Source: Salvia splendens
Taxonomy: Eukaryota > Streptophyta > Magnoliopsida > Lamiales > Lamiaceae
Length of the DNA stretch: 64,000 nt
Direction of reading: 5' to 3'
NCBI RefSeq assembly: GCF_004379255.2
Contig: NC_056039.1
Coordinates: 34,547,883-34,611,882, forward strand
Part shown: positions 1 through 11,800 of the stretch, in pieces
How positions within the stretch are numbered: the stretch's first letter is position 1
Layout of the letters: each line of letters starts with the position of its first letter
The notes under the pieces: generated by a model
Database searches by the model: none
The model's input: only the letters and a program-made list of their open reading frames with translations
What the model was told of the DNA's origin: nothing
Position numbers and translations under genes: made by a program

Positions 1-410
1 CATGGTTTGTAATTAGTTTTCTGTGAAAATTTGGTAGGGTTAGATGATGACTGGTTGGTTTGTGGGATCCTTTTGTTCGTATTTGCTATGGCCATTCGAG
101 GCGTTTTCTAATTAACTCTAATATATTGATTAACTTAATGAAGAAATACTTAATTAATTCTAATATATTGATTAAATATCTCAATTTTTACTTAAAATAG
201 AATTAGTGACAAAGAATATTATTTTAATTTTAATTTCAAAATATATGCAATGTTAAGTAAGCCCAATAGTAGAAGAGCTTTATTAGCTGTGACCTTTTAT
301 CAATAATGCCTTTCAAACGAATTGCATAAGGCCCAAATAAAATCTACCCACTTTCTCTCCATCGCCTACTCTCTCTATCTCTCTGTCTCCTCCGCACAGT
401 TTCAGAAACA
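1..410. other. AT-rich upstream region of the NOPCHAP1-like gene
   Basis: I see no gene here. The last 100 bases are rich in CT-type repeats (ctctct), as is common in plant 5' untranslated leaders, and run into the start codon at 411. The minus-strand open frame through this stretch has no recognisable product. Confidence 0.5.
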
Positions 411-2245
411 ATGGCGGAACATAGTAGTAAAGCCCTCTTGGAGCTGGAAGCCAAGCGAGGCGGCGTCTCCTCCACCTCAAACTTAGGTAGCAGAATCCAT
501 TTATCAACTGATTTATATTCCTATCTCTGTCTCTCTCTTCAGCTTTCTTGTTTTTCCCTCTTCTTAATGCTCAGCGAAGATTTGCGTGTGCCAATTTTGC
601 AGAATCACTCTTTGTATGCAAGAAAGATCCAACCTTTACTCCTTCTGATGCTTCTCGTCAGAAGCCCACCATGGCTCCTCTGCCCAAGAGCCAATGTAGT
701 GAATGATAAGCCCTTTATGTTTTCTTGGAAATTATCGGCTGTGTTGTTTTTTAATCAACAATTCACTTCATATTGTTGGTGTATTGCCCAAAATTGTAGA
801 AAATCTCATTGCAAAATTGCTGCCTTTGCTTCTGTTGTGGACTTTTAACATTCAGAAATCAAGCTCATGTTTTGGGAAAATAAGTTAATTGATGTTTTTA
901 ATCAATAATTTACTTCAGGTTGTGGGTGTAATGTGATGCTTGTAGAAAATATCATTGCAAAAATGGTGTTTTTGCTTCTGTTGTGGATTTTAAACACTGT
1001 TTAATAAAGCAAGCTCATGTTTTGTGAGGATAGGTTGATTCATGTTTTTACTCTGATTATACTGAACACAAGAACTTAGACAAGCTGTTTAGGGCTATGG
1101 TTAGCTGCTTTAGGTTTGATCTTAAGTTTCTTGATAACTTATCATCGGATTGTTTGTTTAATGCTCCACCATTGATTCTGTGATCCGGGTGCTGCAAAAA
1201 AGTGGCACTGCTTGATATGTAGACTTCCTGTAATAGGAAACTGATCAAAAACAGTTGCATATGATGATGAATTTGATCTGTTTGAGCCTTGAGGTGAGGT
1301 ACCTATTATAATATGTGGGGCTGAAAAACCGGTAATGCTTTTTTGCTTGGAGATGTATAGATTGGAATGGAAGAGGCTGTTGATCCAACCAGTTGCATGT
1401 GATGAAGTGATTTGCTGAAGTTGTTAGTTTTGAGACGAGGGGCCTATTATGTTCATTGGGTGCTGAAAAACCAGCATTTTTTTGCATGTAGTTTATCTGG
1501 TCGAGGTTCTTGTTTCTTTAAGGGGTTCTACCATTAGATGATTACATTCTTGACTACTTTGGTACTATATGTTCTGTATGCTAATTGTGCAACACATGGT
1601 TTTAATAACTGAACTTGTGTGTCCTTTGGTGAAAATTGGTTTGATAGTAACGGGGGAAGTCTCTTGCTACTTGCAGTTTTGGGAAAGGTGAAAGACTTCT
1701 TAGGAGTTTTATCAGAATCAAACAAGAAACTGATGGAGGATGCAAAGGCACAATCTTGCTTCCTTTTCTAGTTTCTACCTTCTTATATTTGATTGTTAGT
1801 TTCTCAAACACGAGCTCTGACCGTGGTTCCTACTAAATGCAGGAACGCCCCGATAACTATGACATTGAAGTGATCAGCGGAGACGAGTCTAAATACATCG
1901 AGATGGTAATTGGTAAACAGTACTAGTGTGTTAAAGTTTGAGACTTTGTGGTTATTTATTCTTACTTATTCTTGTTGACAGGATCTGATGTTGGGTATTG
2001 CTGATCTTCACACCCCGGAGGCAGTTGCTGCAGCCGAGTCTGCAATGGCCGGTTATCAGCCACCAGCTCGCCTGGAGGAGAGCAGCAGTGGATCAGAAGA
2101 CGAAGATAGCAGTGATGACGAAGAAGAGAGGAATCACAAATCAGATTCTGAAGCCGGCTCAGAATCTGCGAAGCTCAGGTTGGATGCAGGAGATTTTTCA
2201 TGTCGAGAATCGAAGAAACGGAAGGCCAAAATTATTGAGCTTTAG
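411..2245 (+). CDS. NOPCHAP1 (C12orf45)-like NOP protein chaperone, five exons
   Basis: Exons 411-486, 603-695, 1677-1747, 1843-1905 and 1982-2245 join in phase into a protein of 188 residues. The middle has a short helix (VKDFLGVLSESNKKLMEDAK), then NYDIEVISGDESKYIEMDL, then an acidic Ser/Asp/Glu tract (about residues 130-155) and a basic KKRKAK tail. This order of helix, 'NYDIE', 'YIEM', acidic stretch and Lys-rich end matches the small eukaryotic NOPCHAP1 family, which links the R2TP complex to NOP58 during box C/D snoRNP assembly. The family match is from memory. Intron 3 appears to use GC-AG (AAG|gcacaa); reading through it meets a stop at once. The other introns are GT-AG. The single-exon reading of 411-848 is wrong because it translates intron 1. 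Nuclear or nucleolar location is inferred from the family. Confidence 0.65.
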
Positions 2246-3059
2246 GATTGACATTTGATGAAATTTGCACAAAAGTCTCAAGAATTGACATAGTTTCAGC
2301 TATGGAATTTGGTGATGCTGAGTTTTAAGCATTTTGTTTGATCATTTATGCTTTTGTTTTTAGTCATAATGTTTCTTCATTTGTCCGACTCTACGGTGTT
2401 GTAGCTCCGCCACAACTAAGTAGATAACATCTGTGTTGAAGTTATATGACATAAAAATGATCTAAATTTTGTATTCTTATCATGTTTTATTTATTTTTCT
2501 TCTCTGCCAATCCACACTATATTTTTAAATTGTCAAAATTAATAGAGTCCAACCTACCAAATTGAAAATTCCAAAGTCTTAAACGCCGGTCCTAAGACAT
2601 TTATTACTACTATAACTTATAAGTGAGTTTTGACTATCTTTTACCATAAATCAATACTACTATCTTTTATTTAATAAATAATACTAGTATTATTGACCAT
2701 CTTTATAATGCATATTATATAATAAAATACAAAATATAAATAGATATATAGCGGTGAAATCCCTTTAACAAAATACTGCTACTACTACTACTGCTTGTTT
2801 ATGGGACGATTTAATCCTCTAAATTTCTAAATATACCCAGATCCCATTATGACTATGTTTCTATAGTTTTAATCTCCTCATAAGTCATTTTATCCCCATA
2901 AAAAGAAAAAGAAAAATTGTCTCCTTCTCCTAAGTCCTAAGTCACATTGTTAATTAAACCCAATATCTACTCCAAAATATACATAAACCATTGAATATAT
3001 ACAATTAAAATTGCAAACCAAAAGTCTTGGGTCACTACATTCTCTCTCTCAAAAAAATC
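2246..3059. other. Intergenic AT-rich sequence
   Basis: It holds the 3' UTR of the NOPCHAP1-like gene and then AT-rich DNA. A CT-rich leader (about 3040-3058) runs into the next start codon. I see no other gene or structured repeat. Confidence 0.5.
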
Positions 3060-3572
3060 ATGTCTCATTACGATGATCAAATGAAAAACCATTCAGACAG
3101 ATTCAAATATCTGAAGAAGATCACTCAAATCCTCCTCCCACTCTCTCTTCTCACTCTCTGCCTCTCTCACTCCTCTCTCACACCTCTCTTTCTCCAATCC
3201 TATGACTATCTCTACTCCAACTTCAATTTCAACTTCAAATTCATATTCAAGCTCTTCACCTACACAACTGAGAGGAACTCCATCTTCCTCTTATGCAATG
3301 GGATTCTTGTTTTCATCATACAATCATCCGGCCTCATTAGCAAGATCACCAGCTCGAGAACTCAGGCTGAGAAAAGGGGTGTTGAGAAAGTAGATATTCT
3401 TGATGAAAAAATCAACCTTGATGCAGATTTAGTTGAAGAAGATTTGCACATGGGAAAATGGGATAAACGTGATGATGATGAAGAAGACGATGAAGGGATT
3501 GACAGAGAAGAGTTGAAGAGGAAATGTGAATATTTTATCAAGAAAGTGAAGATGGAAATTCAAAGTGCATGA
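3060..3572 (+). CDS. Plant-specific two-span membrane protein, function unknown
   Basis: Single exon, 170 residues from the ATG at 3060; the frame can be pushed to a TTG at 3027 but the ATG is the better start. There are two hydrophobic segments: residues about 22-40 (KITQILLPLSLLTLCLSHSS) and about 75-92 (NSIFLLCNGILVFIIQSSG). Between them lies an Asn/Phe-rich low-complexity patch. The C-terminal half is charged, with an Asp/Glu run, and ends in EELKRKCEYFIKKVKMEIQ. That terminal amphipathic motif resembles the one closing plant DUF4408/DUF761-type proteins (EEFI-K-K--). I infer an uncharacterised plant membrane protein with both termini perhaps on the cytosolic side; no biochemical role is claimed. 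A leader rich in ctctct precedes the start. Confidence 0.65.
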   Translation: MSHYDDQMKNHSDRFKYLKKITQILLPLSLLTLCLSHSSLTPLFLQSYDYLYSNFNFNFKFIFKLFTYTTERNSIFLLCNGILVFIIQSSGLISKITSSRTQAEKRGVEKVDILDEKINLDADLVEEDLHMGKWDKRDDDEEDDEGIDREELKRKCEYFIKKVKMEIQSA

Positions 3573-4229
3573 AATCAATTCAATAGTGCATGTAGCAAAA
3601 TTTATTTTGTTTCTTTCTTCATTGGTTTTCGCTTGATACAGTCGTAGTAACATTTATATCGGAATTTCTCGATTTTCATATTATTTTATTTCATTAGTTC
3701 AGGTCAACACTGTATATATGTAGATTAATTAATTCAATAATTGTAGAAGGAGTGAACGAAATTATACTGAAAGTGCAATAATAATTAGGGAGGAAATTTC
3801 TAGGGTTGGGACCGTCTGTTAGTGTAGAATAGGTAGATAAAGATGAAATAAAACAATATTATTAGAGGCCCTTTCAAAAAGATTTATCAATGTTCATTTT
3901 TCGTTAGTGGTTAATATATTTGTTATTGGAAATTTAATACTATGAGTTGGGATTAAGATTGATTTTGAAAAGCAGTTGAATGATAGTATTAAATTTTGGT
4001 GATGTTGATTGACAATCCTCAATAGAAAAGAACAATAGTTGGGAAATCAAGTGAAATCAAGCGGGTATGGTATTAGTATATATAGGGAGGTGATCAATTG
4101 CTAACTTAGTTAACAATTTAAAATTAAGACTAATTTTTAACCATTAGATTAGGAGATCTAGTGGTTGATATAATGACAATTGAATTATATTTTAAATTTA
4201 AATAATTATTAAATAAAATTAAAGGGTAT
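3573..4229. other. Intergenic AT-rich sequence
   Basis: No coding sequence seen. It ends at the TAA target site of the Harbinger-type element that begins at 4233. Confidence 0.45.
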
Positions 4230-4232
4230 TAA

Positions 4233-6058
4233 GAGCACCCACAACCGTGCTCTTGCCAGCGGCACGGTTGTGGGCCCGGGCGGTACTATTCATGCCTGCT
4301 TCTGGCAAGAGCACAACACCCACAACTGTGCTCTTCCGCAAGGACGAGCACAATTAATATAAAATTCAATTACACAAAAACATTTTCATAATACTAAAAT
4401 TCATTAAAAAAACCACAATAAAAATTACAAATTACAAATAAAATAAAAAGACATAATTAAAATCCTAAAAATTAAAAATTACATAATTAAAATACTAAAA
4501 ATTAAAAATTACATAATTAAACTCCTAAAAATTAAAAATTACATAATTATTGGCTAATATTACCCGAGGAAGACTACGCATCCGGCGACACCAACCCCAA
4601 TTGTTTTTGGAGACCCAATATCATGGACTCGTGCGTTTGAAGTTGCGTGGGGGTCATAGTTGACCTATCGGCCATATTGAGTTGGGCCAAAAGGGTCCAC
4701 AACGAGTTGTTCGGGGGTGGATGTGGAACATAGGGTGCGGGTTCGGAAGCGGGGGCAGATGGAGTCGCGGCGCGACGGCGTTCGGCCGCCGCCTTCTTCC
4801 TTCCTTGCGGTCGGCGTCGGGAACCGCTTGGTCCGGCGTCGGGGCTACCCAAGTTAGCTTCGGCGAGTTGGCTAGCCACTTCTTCGCCGGCGTCGGATAG
4901 GGATGCCGACCGTGAGCGTTTGGAGGAGCCACTAGAGGAGGATGTTACGCCTCCCAGATACTTCGGGTGCGTCCTCGTTTCCTGCCAAACATTAAGGTAC
5001 TTGAACGACTTACCGTTCATGGATTGGTAGGTGCTCAGCGCGGCAGTGATGATGTCGACCTCGCTCCGCCCGCTCCCGGCATTCCGCGACTCCTGGAGGA
5101 AATAGCCGTTGAACTTGCCAATTTCGTCGTTGGCTCGGCCGATGCAGTTGCGCACCATACTCTCGTTGCGCTCGATCGTTCCCGGCGGCCGGTTTGCATT
5201 GTACCGCCGAGAGACGCGCCACCAAAAGTGATCGCCGGATTGGTTCGTGGCAACCACCGCATCTTCGGAGATTTCCAAGTACGACTTGAACAATCTATCC
5301 ATCTCCGCCGGTGAGTACGGTGTGCGGACACCGGCGCGAGATGGAGGAGTCTGCGTTTGGGAAGGGACGGGAGGCCTAGGCTCCGGAGTCCACCCGTATC
5401 GCCCATCGGAGCCACCTTGATCGTCGACCGGGTATGGCCGGTAGCCACCCGGAACGCCCGAATCTTGGGTTTGAGGAGGGGCCGAATATTCCGTATCCGG
5501 ACTAGGAAACGGTTGCGAACCGAACCATTTGGGGTTCCAACCGTGGGAGCCGCTTGGGTTGTCGTCGTGACCGGACATAGTGGTGTTGTAGGGTGTGAGA
5601 GGAAGATGAAAATGGATATGAGAGATTGAAGATGAGAATGAAGATGAGAGAATGATGATGAGAATTATGTAGTGAAAGTGTGAATTTTTGGGAGTGAAAT
5701 TGGGGGTATTTATAGATGAAAGTATGTATTTTTGGGGTAAAAAAAATGAAAAAAAATTAAAAGGTGTAAAAAACGGTTATAAACGGATATATTTTTTTGG
5801 GGAAGTGAATTTTTTTTTTTTTATTTTTTATCGGTTTTTTAATTAAAAAACCGATTTTTTAAAAAAAATAAAAATTTTTTAAACTCAACGGCTATGCCGT
5901 TGACGAATGGGAGGGCGACACGTGTGCGTCCGCTGGCACGGACGTGCTCGATACATCGAGCAGCGCCGTGCCAGCGGCGCGGCTGCAGCGGCGGCGGTCC
6001 TTCGCCTTGCCAACGGCGCGGACGGCGGTGGCGACTTTCGCCACCGCTGCGGATGCTC
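4233..6058. mobile_element. PIF/Harbinger-type DNA element carrying only the Myb/SANT ORF
   Basis: The left end reads GAGCACCCACAACC and the right end, reverse complemented, GAGCATCCGCAGCGG. TAA flanks both sides (4230-4232 and 6059-6061), the 3-bp T-W-A target site of PIF/Harbinger elements. The element is 1,826 bp and GC-rich near both ends compared with its surroundings. It encodes one long open frame (minus strand, 5578-4574) and has no DDE transposase, so it should depend on a partner elsewhere. A 26-bp perfect A/T-rich palindrome sits at 5830-5855. Confidence 0.75.
4574..5578 (-). CDS. Harbinger ORF1: Myb/SANT-like protein with NAM-associated-type C-terminus
   Basis: An intact 334-residue frame inside the element. 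Residues 1-85 are Pro/Gly-rich. Residues about 88-210 form a trihelix/Myb-like unit with the signature tryptophans FWWRVSRRYN and VWQETRTHPKY. A Ser/Arg-rich basic stretch (about 215-285) follows, then a short C-terminal helix. Plant database entries of this kind are often mislabelled 'glutathione S-transferase T3-like', but no GST fold is visible. In PIF/Harbinger elements the Myb-like ORF1 protein binds element ends and helps bring the transposase to the nucleus. A TATAAATA box lies on the minus strand at about 5707-5716, roughly 130 bases upstream of the start. The lack of stops suggests recent activity or selection. Confidence 0.75.
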   Translation of the reverse strand: MSGHDDNPSGSHGWNPKWFGSQPFPSPDTEYSAPPQTQDSGVPGGYRPYPVDDQGGSDGRYGWTPEPRPPVPSQTQTPPSRAGVRTPYSPAEMDRLFKSYLEISEDAVVATNQSGDHFWWRVSRRYNANRPPGTIERNESMVRNCIGRANDEIGKFNGYFLQESRNAGSGRSEVDIITAALSTYQSMNGKSFKYLNVWQETRTHPKYLGGVTSSSSGSSKRSRSASLSDAGEEVASQLAEANLGSPDAGPSGSRRRPQGRKKAAAERRRAATPSAPASEPAPYVPHPPPNNSLWTLLAQLNMADRSTMTPTQLQTHESMILGLQKQLGLVSPDA

Positions 6059-6061
6059 TAA

Positions 6062-7567
6062 TGTCAATTCTCTCCTATTAAAATTATCCTAAAACTTTAA
6101 ATTTACGTAATTCTCTCAATTTAAATTATTTTTTCGCAAAAAATATATCAAATTAAAGGTAATTTTATAAGGATTCTAACGAGATCTCAATTGCATATGT
6201 TCCGACGACGTTCGGATGATGAAATTTGATGATTTTTATTTCAGTTTACGTATATATTGATAATCAGATTTTTTTATCATGCATCAAAAAATCTCAATAT
6301 AATGCATATAAAATCTCGATATAATGCATGTGAAATATCAATAAAACTGTGTGATATTTTCGTGTACTTGTGTTGAAATACTCATGTCATTGTGTTGATA
6401 TTTGTATACACTATGTTGATATAAAAAAACATGAAAATTATAATATGATAACAAATAACATACGATGTATAGACTTAATTATTAATTTATTGTGATGTTT
6501 GTAGTAATGGGTTGTACACCCCCCAACCCTCCCCATTTTTTATAATTGTTTCCTCTATTTTTCATTGGGCTAAACTTCACCACTTAGAAAACCCCAAAGG
6601 TAAATTCCATGATTTCAAGACCCAATAACTAAAATTGGCCCAATTTAATTATTTTTTATACTACTAGTAGTAGTACTCATATCTAAGAGCCCAAAAGCTA
6701 ATTCCATTTTTCAAGATGCAATGACTAAAATTGGGCCAATTTAATTACTTATAATATGGTAATGATAGTGATTTTGTTCAATAAATCACATGTGGTGGAA
6801 TTCTTGATCATGGTGTTTGAATATCCGTCCATGTAAGTTTTGCCACAAAATGGTGAATATAAGATGCCAATCTCTTAGATGATTAGGACACATCAAAAAG
6901 TACATTTTTTTGGCTATATATTGATTTACAAAGTTCTATTTTTTTTTGCAATTTATGATAAAGAACTTTCCTTGTAATTTTGTGGGGAAGAATTTGCCCA
7001 AATAAAATGCAGAAACCTTTTTCTTTTATGCTCTCATGCATTAGACCACTAAGACACAAGCAGAAAATACATATATATAAATTTTAATTTTTTTAGAGTA
7101 ATGCCTTCTGATTCCGCAGTCGCATTGAGCTAGGAGAGTAGTTGGAGTAGCCTCTCTCTCGTTGCAAACATGTGTGTGTATTAATTTGTTTCGTTTCCTA
7201 AATCCTTTTGTGTTCACCATGTATCTCTATGTTTCTTTATTTTGTTTCACTTGGTTTTAATCACCTGCTGAGAGATTATAATCTTTAATTTATGCTAAAA
7301 AAATGCTGTATATGTGTGTATGTAATGTATATATGTAACATTTTATGTTGGGGATTATTAGTGTTGGACTGATGCTCGATATTAGGTGTTTGTTACTCTG
7401 ATCAATCGTAAGTCAACATAATTATTAAACTTATCATTATGTATTATACTCCATGTATAGACTTAATTAAATATTTCATAACTTTTGCTATGGGTTGTGA
7501 ATCAATTTTCTCTGGCAATTTGTTGGTCGATTGTTCCACTTCTGATTCCGAGGTCCTATATATAGTA
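6062..7567. other. Intergenic AT-rich sequence
   Basis: No open frame of note and no RNA gene recognised. A short duplicated theme (ccaatttaattatt and ccaatttaattactt with the text around it) recurs at about 6620-6760. The stretch ends at the GTATA target site of the copia element. Confidence 0.45.
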
Positions 7568-7572
7568 GTATA

Positions 7573-8002
7573 TGTTGAAAAATAAACTTGATTTTAAATC
7601 AAGAATTCACGAGAAGAACCTAGAATTTAGTAGATGAAAATTAACTAGAATAGTCTAGTTGAAACCACCGACTTATAGCAACAACTAATTGAGGAAGGAA
7701 TTATCTAGAATTGCCTAGCTCCTCACTAAACCGACTTAGGCTATAGATATTAATATATTAAATTGTTAGAATATGATTAGATCATGGAATTCTCTAGATT
7801 TGGTATGTCGGTTCTTAACCGACTTTGTAGCCTATAAATAGGCATAGATGTATTTTGTTAGTGTACACATAAGAGTAGAAAGCTAAGAGTGTGTATTGTG
7901 TATTTCCCACATAAACTATTTTCCATATATTCCACCCATTCTCCTCTCAAATATTTTCTCCAAACCAAATTAATCCTCCAATATATTTCCTATATTCCAA
8001 CA
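7573..8002 (+). repeat. 5' LTR of the copia element
   Basis: It matches 12103-12532 except at two positions. A TATAAATA promoter box is at about 7833-7840, followed by the presumed transcription start and R region. The ends are TG and CA. Confidence 0.95.
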
Positions 8003-8005
8003 AAG

Positions 8006-8018
8006 TGGTACCAGAGCC
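8006..8018 (+). other. Primer-binding site (tRNA-iMet type) of the copia element
   Basis: TGGTACCAGAGCC lies three bases after the LTR end. It matches the usual plant copia site (TGGTATCAGAGCC) with one change. Confidence 0.85.
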
Positions 8019-8037
8019 ATAAGTTCCTACCTATAGC

Positions 8038-8841
8038 ATGGCTAACTTGCCGTCGTTCCAAGTCCCCATGCTCAATAAGAGCAATTTCGATAATTGGAGT
8101 ATTAAGATGAAAGCGTTATTGGGAGCCCACGACGTTTGGGAGATCGTGGAGAGTGGCTACGAGGAGCCGCAAGACGAGACCGATCTATCCCAACAACAAA
8201 GGGATAGATTGCGAGATGCGAGAAAGAGAGACAAGAAAGCTCTCTATCTCATCTACCAAGCTCTAGGGGACGACGATTTCGAGAAGATCTCGAGTGCAAG
8301 CACCGCCAAAGAAGCGTGGAAGAAGCTTCAAATCTCGTGTATTGGAGTGGATCGAGTAAAGAAGGTACGTCTCCAAACTTTAAGAGGAGAATTTGAATCT
8401 TTGCATATGAAAGAGTCCGAATCAATTTCGGATTACTTTTCAAGAGTCTTGGCGGTGTCAAATCAAATGAAAAGAAATGGTGAAAAATTGGAGGATGTTA
8501 GAATCATGGAAAAAATATTACGTTCTCTAACTCCTAATTTTGAGCATATAGTAGTTACAATTGAAGAAACAAAAGATTTAGAGGAAATGAGTATCGATCA
8601 CTTATTGGGATCGCTACAAGCATATGAGGAGAAACAAAAGAAGAAACATGAAATTGTGGAGCAACTTTTAAAGTTGCAAGTGAGCCCAAAGGAGAAGGAA
8701 GAAAGTTCAGGCAATGGTGGTGGTCGACAAGGAAGAGGTCGCGGACAAAGACAAGAGCGCGGTCGTGGCCGAGGATATGCTCGTGGACGTGGACGAGGAT
8801 ATTTTTCGAACAATGAAGAAAGAAATGAGTTCCCAAAATAA
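8038..8841 (+). pseudogene. Copia gag, N-terminal part, frameshifted before the zinc knuckle
   Basis: The frame opens with MANLPSFQVPMLNKSNFDNW, typical of plant copia gag, and continues through the capsid-like region to an Arg/Gly-rich stretch (about residues 225-257). It then stops at 8839-8841. The neighbouring frame continues without a break with the zinc knuckle CYNCHRYGHYASEC, so a small indel near 8815-8835 has separated gag from the rest. Gag would form the particle that packages the element RNA. Confidence 0.85.
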
Positions 8842-11800
8842 GGGACGAGGAAGGAGTTCCCCACAGTCAAGGTACGATAAATCTTCAATAAAGTGTTACA
8901 ATTGTCATAGATATGGGCACTATGCTTCCGAGTGCAGAGATGCAAAATCAAAAGTTGAAGAGAAGGCTAATTACGTGGAGAATACGAATGAAGAAAATGG
9001 TTGTGTCCTTCTAGCTTATAAAGGAGAAGCTAGGAGAAAAGATGATACGTGGTACCTCGACACAGGAGCGAGCAATCATATGTGCGGGAACAGAAGCATG
9101 TTCGTGGAGCTTGATGAATCAGTAAGTGGTAACGTCTCCTTTGGTGATGAATCTAAAATTCCAGTTAAAGGGAAAGGCAAGATACTAATTCGTTTGAAGA
9201 ATGGAGCTCATGATTTTATTTCTAACGTATATTACGTGCCCAATATGAAAAATAATATTTTGAGTCTTGGACAACTCTTAGAGAAAGGTTATAATATTCA
9301 TATGGAGGATTATAGCCTTTCAATAAGAGATGGCAAAAATAATTTGATCGCCCAAGTGCCAATGTCCAAGAATAGAATGTTTTTATTAAATGTGCAAAAT
9401 GATGTGGTGAAGTGTCTTCAAGCATGATACAAAGATAAGTCTTGGTTGTGGCATCTTCGATTTGGGCACCTGAATTTTGGTAGCTTAAAATTGCTATCAA
9501 ATAAAGAAATGGTACGAGGATTACCGCCCATCAAGCACCCCGATCAACTCTGTGAAGGATGCTTAGTTGGGAAGCACTTCAGAAAGCCATTCCCAAAGGA
9601 GTCAAGTTCGAGAGCTCAGAAACCATTGGAGTTAATCCATGCAGACGTTTGTGGACCAATCAAGCCAAGTTCCCTCGGTAAAAATAATTATTTCCTCCTA
9701 TTTATCGATGATTTTTCAAGAAAAACGTGGGTATATTTCTTGAAGCAGAAATCAGAAGCATTTGATGCTTTCAAGAGGTTCAAGGCTGCCGTAGAAAAGG
9801 AAAGTGGTCTAGAGATCAAAGCATTGAGGACCGATCGAGGTGGAGAATTCACATCCAGGGAGTTTCAAGAATTTTGTAAAGAAAGAGGAATTCGGCGGCA
9901 ATTAACGGTTCCAAGATCCCCCCCCCCAGCAGAATGGAGTGGCCGAACGAAAGAACAGGACTATCGTTGAGATGACTCGGAGTATGCTAAAGACGAAGAA
10001 TTTGCCCAAGGAGCTATGGGCAGAAGCGGTGGCGTGCGCTGTATACCTGTCTAATCGGTCTCCAACTAGAAGTGTGTGGGGAATGACTCCTCAAGAAGCT
10101 TGGAACGGAAGAAAACCAGGGATCGCACACTTAAGAGTGTTCGGGAGCAAAGCCTATGCACACGTACCGGATCAAACGAGGAGTAAACTCGATGACAAAA
10201 GCAAGCCATTCATCTTCATCGGGTACGACTCTAACACTAAAGGCTATAAGCTATATGATCCAACTTCACAGAAAATAATGATTAGCCTAGACGTGGAGTT
10301 CGATGAAGAAGGAGTATGGGATTTCGGCTCGGACAATGACACCACTTCCATACCTCCATTTGGAGATCCAAGAATAGACGAGCAAACAAGAGAGGAGCAA
10401 CAAGAACAAACAACTCCATCTGCATCTCCTGCTACATCCGTCGGAGGCTCGCCGCCATCTTTCTTGAACGAAAGAGCCACACAACACGCACGAAATCTGG
10501 CTGAACTGTATGACGACACTGAAAGGTTAGAAGATCTTACCTTATTCTGCTTATTTGCTGATTGTGAACCAGTCAACTATGAAGAAGCTGCAGAAAGTGA
10601 AAATTGGCGAGTCGCAATGGATGAAGAGATTAAGGCTATAGAGAAGAATGATACGTGGGAGTTGATGACACTACCAAAAGGACACAAGGCCATTGGAGTT
10701 CAGTGGGTGTATAAAATTAAGAAGAATTCCAATGGTGAAGTTGAAAGATATAAAGCAAGACTCGTCGCAAAAGGATATAGTCAAAGAGCAGGAATCGACT
10801 ATGATGAGGTATTTGCTCCTGTCGCTCGCTTGGAAACTATTAGACTAATACTCTCTCTTGCAGCCCAAAATAGATGGAAGATTTATCAAATGGATGTAAA
10901 GTCGGCTTTCTTGAATGGATTTCTTGATAAAGAAGTCTACATCAAACAACCTGAAGGTTACGTGGTGAATGGCCAAGAAGACAAAGTTTTGAAGTTGAAG
11001 AAAACTTTGTACGGGCTAAAGCAAGCACCAAGGGCGTGGAATAGCAGGATCGACAAGTATCTTGAAGATAACGGCTTCACCAAATGCCCACATGAACATG
11101 CGCTCTATGTGAAAAATAAAGGAAATGATGTCCTAATAGTATGCTTGTATGTGGATGATCTCATTTTCACAGGAAACAATCCAAACATGTTCGAGGAATT
11201 CAAGAAGGCCATGACTGAAGAATTCGAGATGACAGACATCGGGCTAATGGCATACTACCTCAGAGTGGAAGTAAAGCAACGTGAAGATGGAGTATTCATA
11301 ACACAAGAACACTATGCAAAGGAGATTCTGAAGAAATTCAAAATGGAGGATTGCAAGCCAGTCAACACGCCGGTGGAGTGCGGGGTCAAGCTATCTAAGA
11401 ACGACAAAGGAGAAATGGTGGATCCGACACTATACAAGAGCTTGGTTGGAAGCCTACGCTACTTAACTTGCACAAGGCCAGATATATTGTACGCTACTGA
11501 GCTCGTAAGTCGCTACATGGAAAATCCAACTACTTCCCACTTTAAGGCAGCAAAGAGGATACTCCGCTATCTCAGAGGTACGATCGACTATGGTCTATTT
11601 TATTCACACACTAATGATTACAAGCTTGTTGGCTATAGCGATAGTGATTGGGCTGGAGACAATGATGACCGAAAGAGTACAAGTGGATATGTGTTCTACA
11701 TGGGAGACACTGCCTTCACCTGGATGTCTAAAAAACAGCCAATTGTCACACTATCAACATGCGAAGCCGAATACGTAGCCGCCACCTTCAGTGTTTGTCA

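Noticed and set aside
411..848. One 145-residue open frame starting at the NOPCHAP1-like ATG
   Set aside because: It reads through the gt donor at 487 into intron 1. The spliced model keeps the conserved motif in frame.
3027..3059. Upstream extension of the membrane protein to a TTG
   Set aside because: A non-AUG start in a CT-rich leader; the ATG at 3060 fits better.
4682..4900. Plus-strand GC-rich frames over the Harbinger ORF1
   Set aside because: Shadow frames in a GC-rich coding region; the minus-strand frame carries the recognisable domain.
8598..8951. Arg/Pro-rich minus-strand frame in copia gag
   Set aside because: An antisense shadow of the Arg/Gly repeat region of gag.
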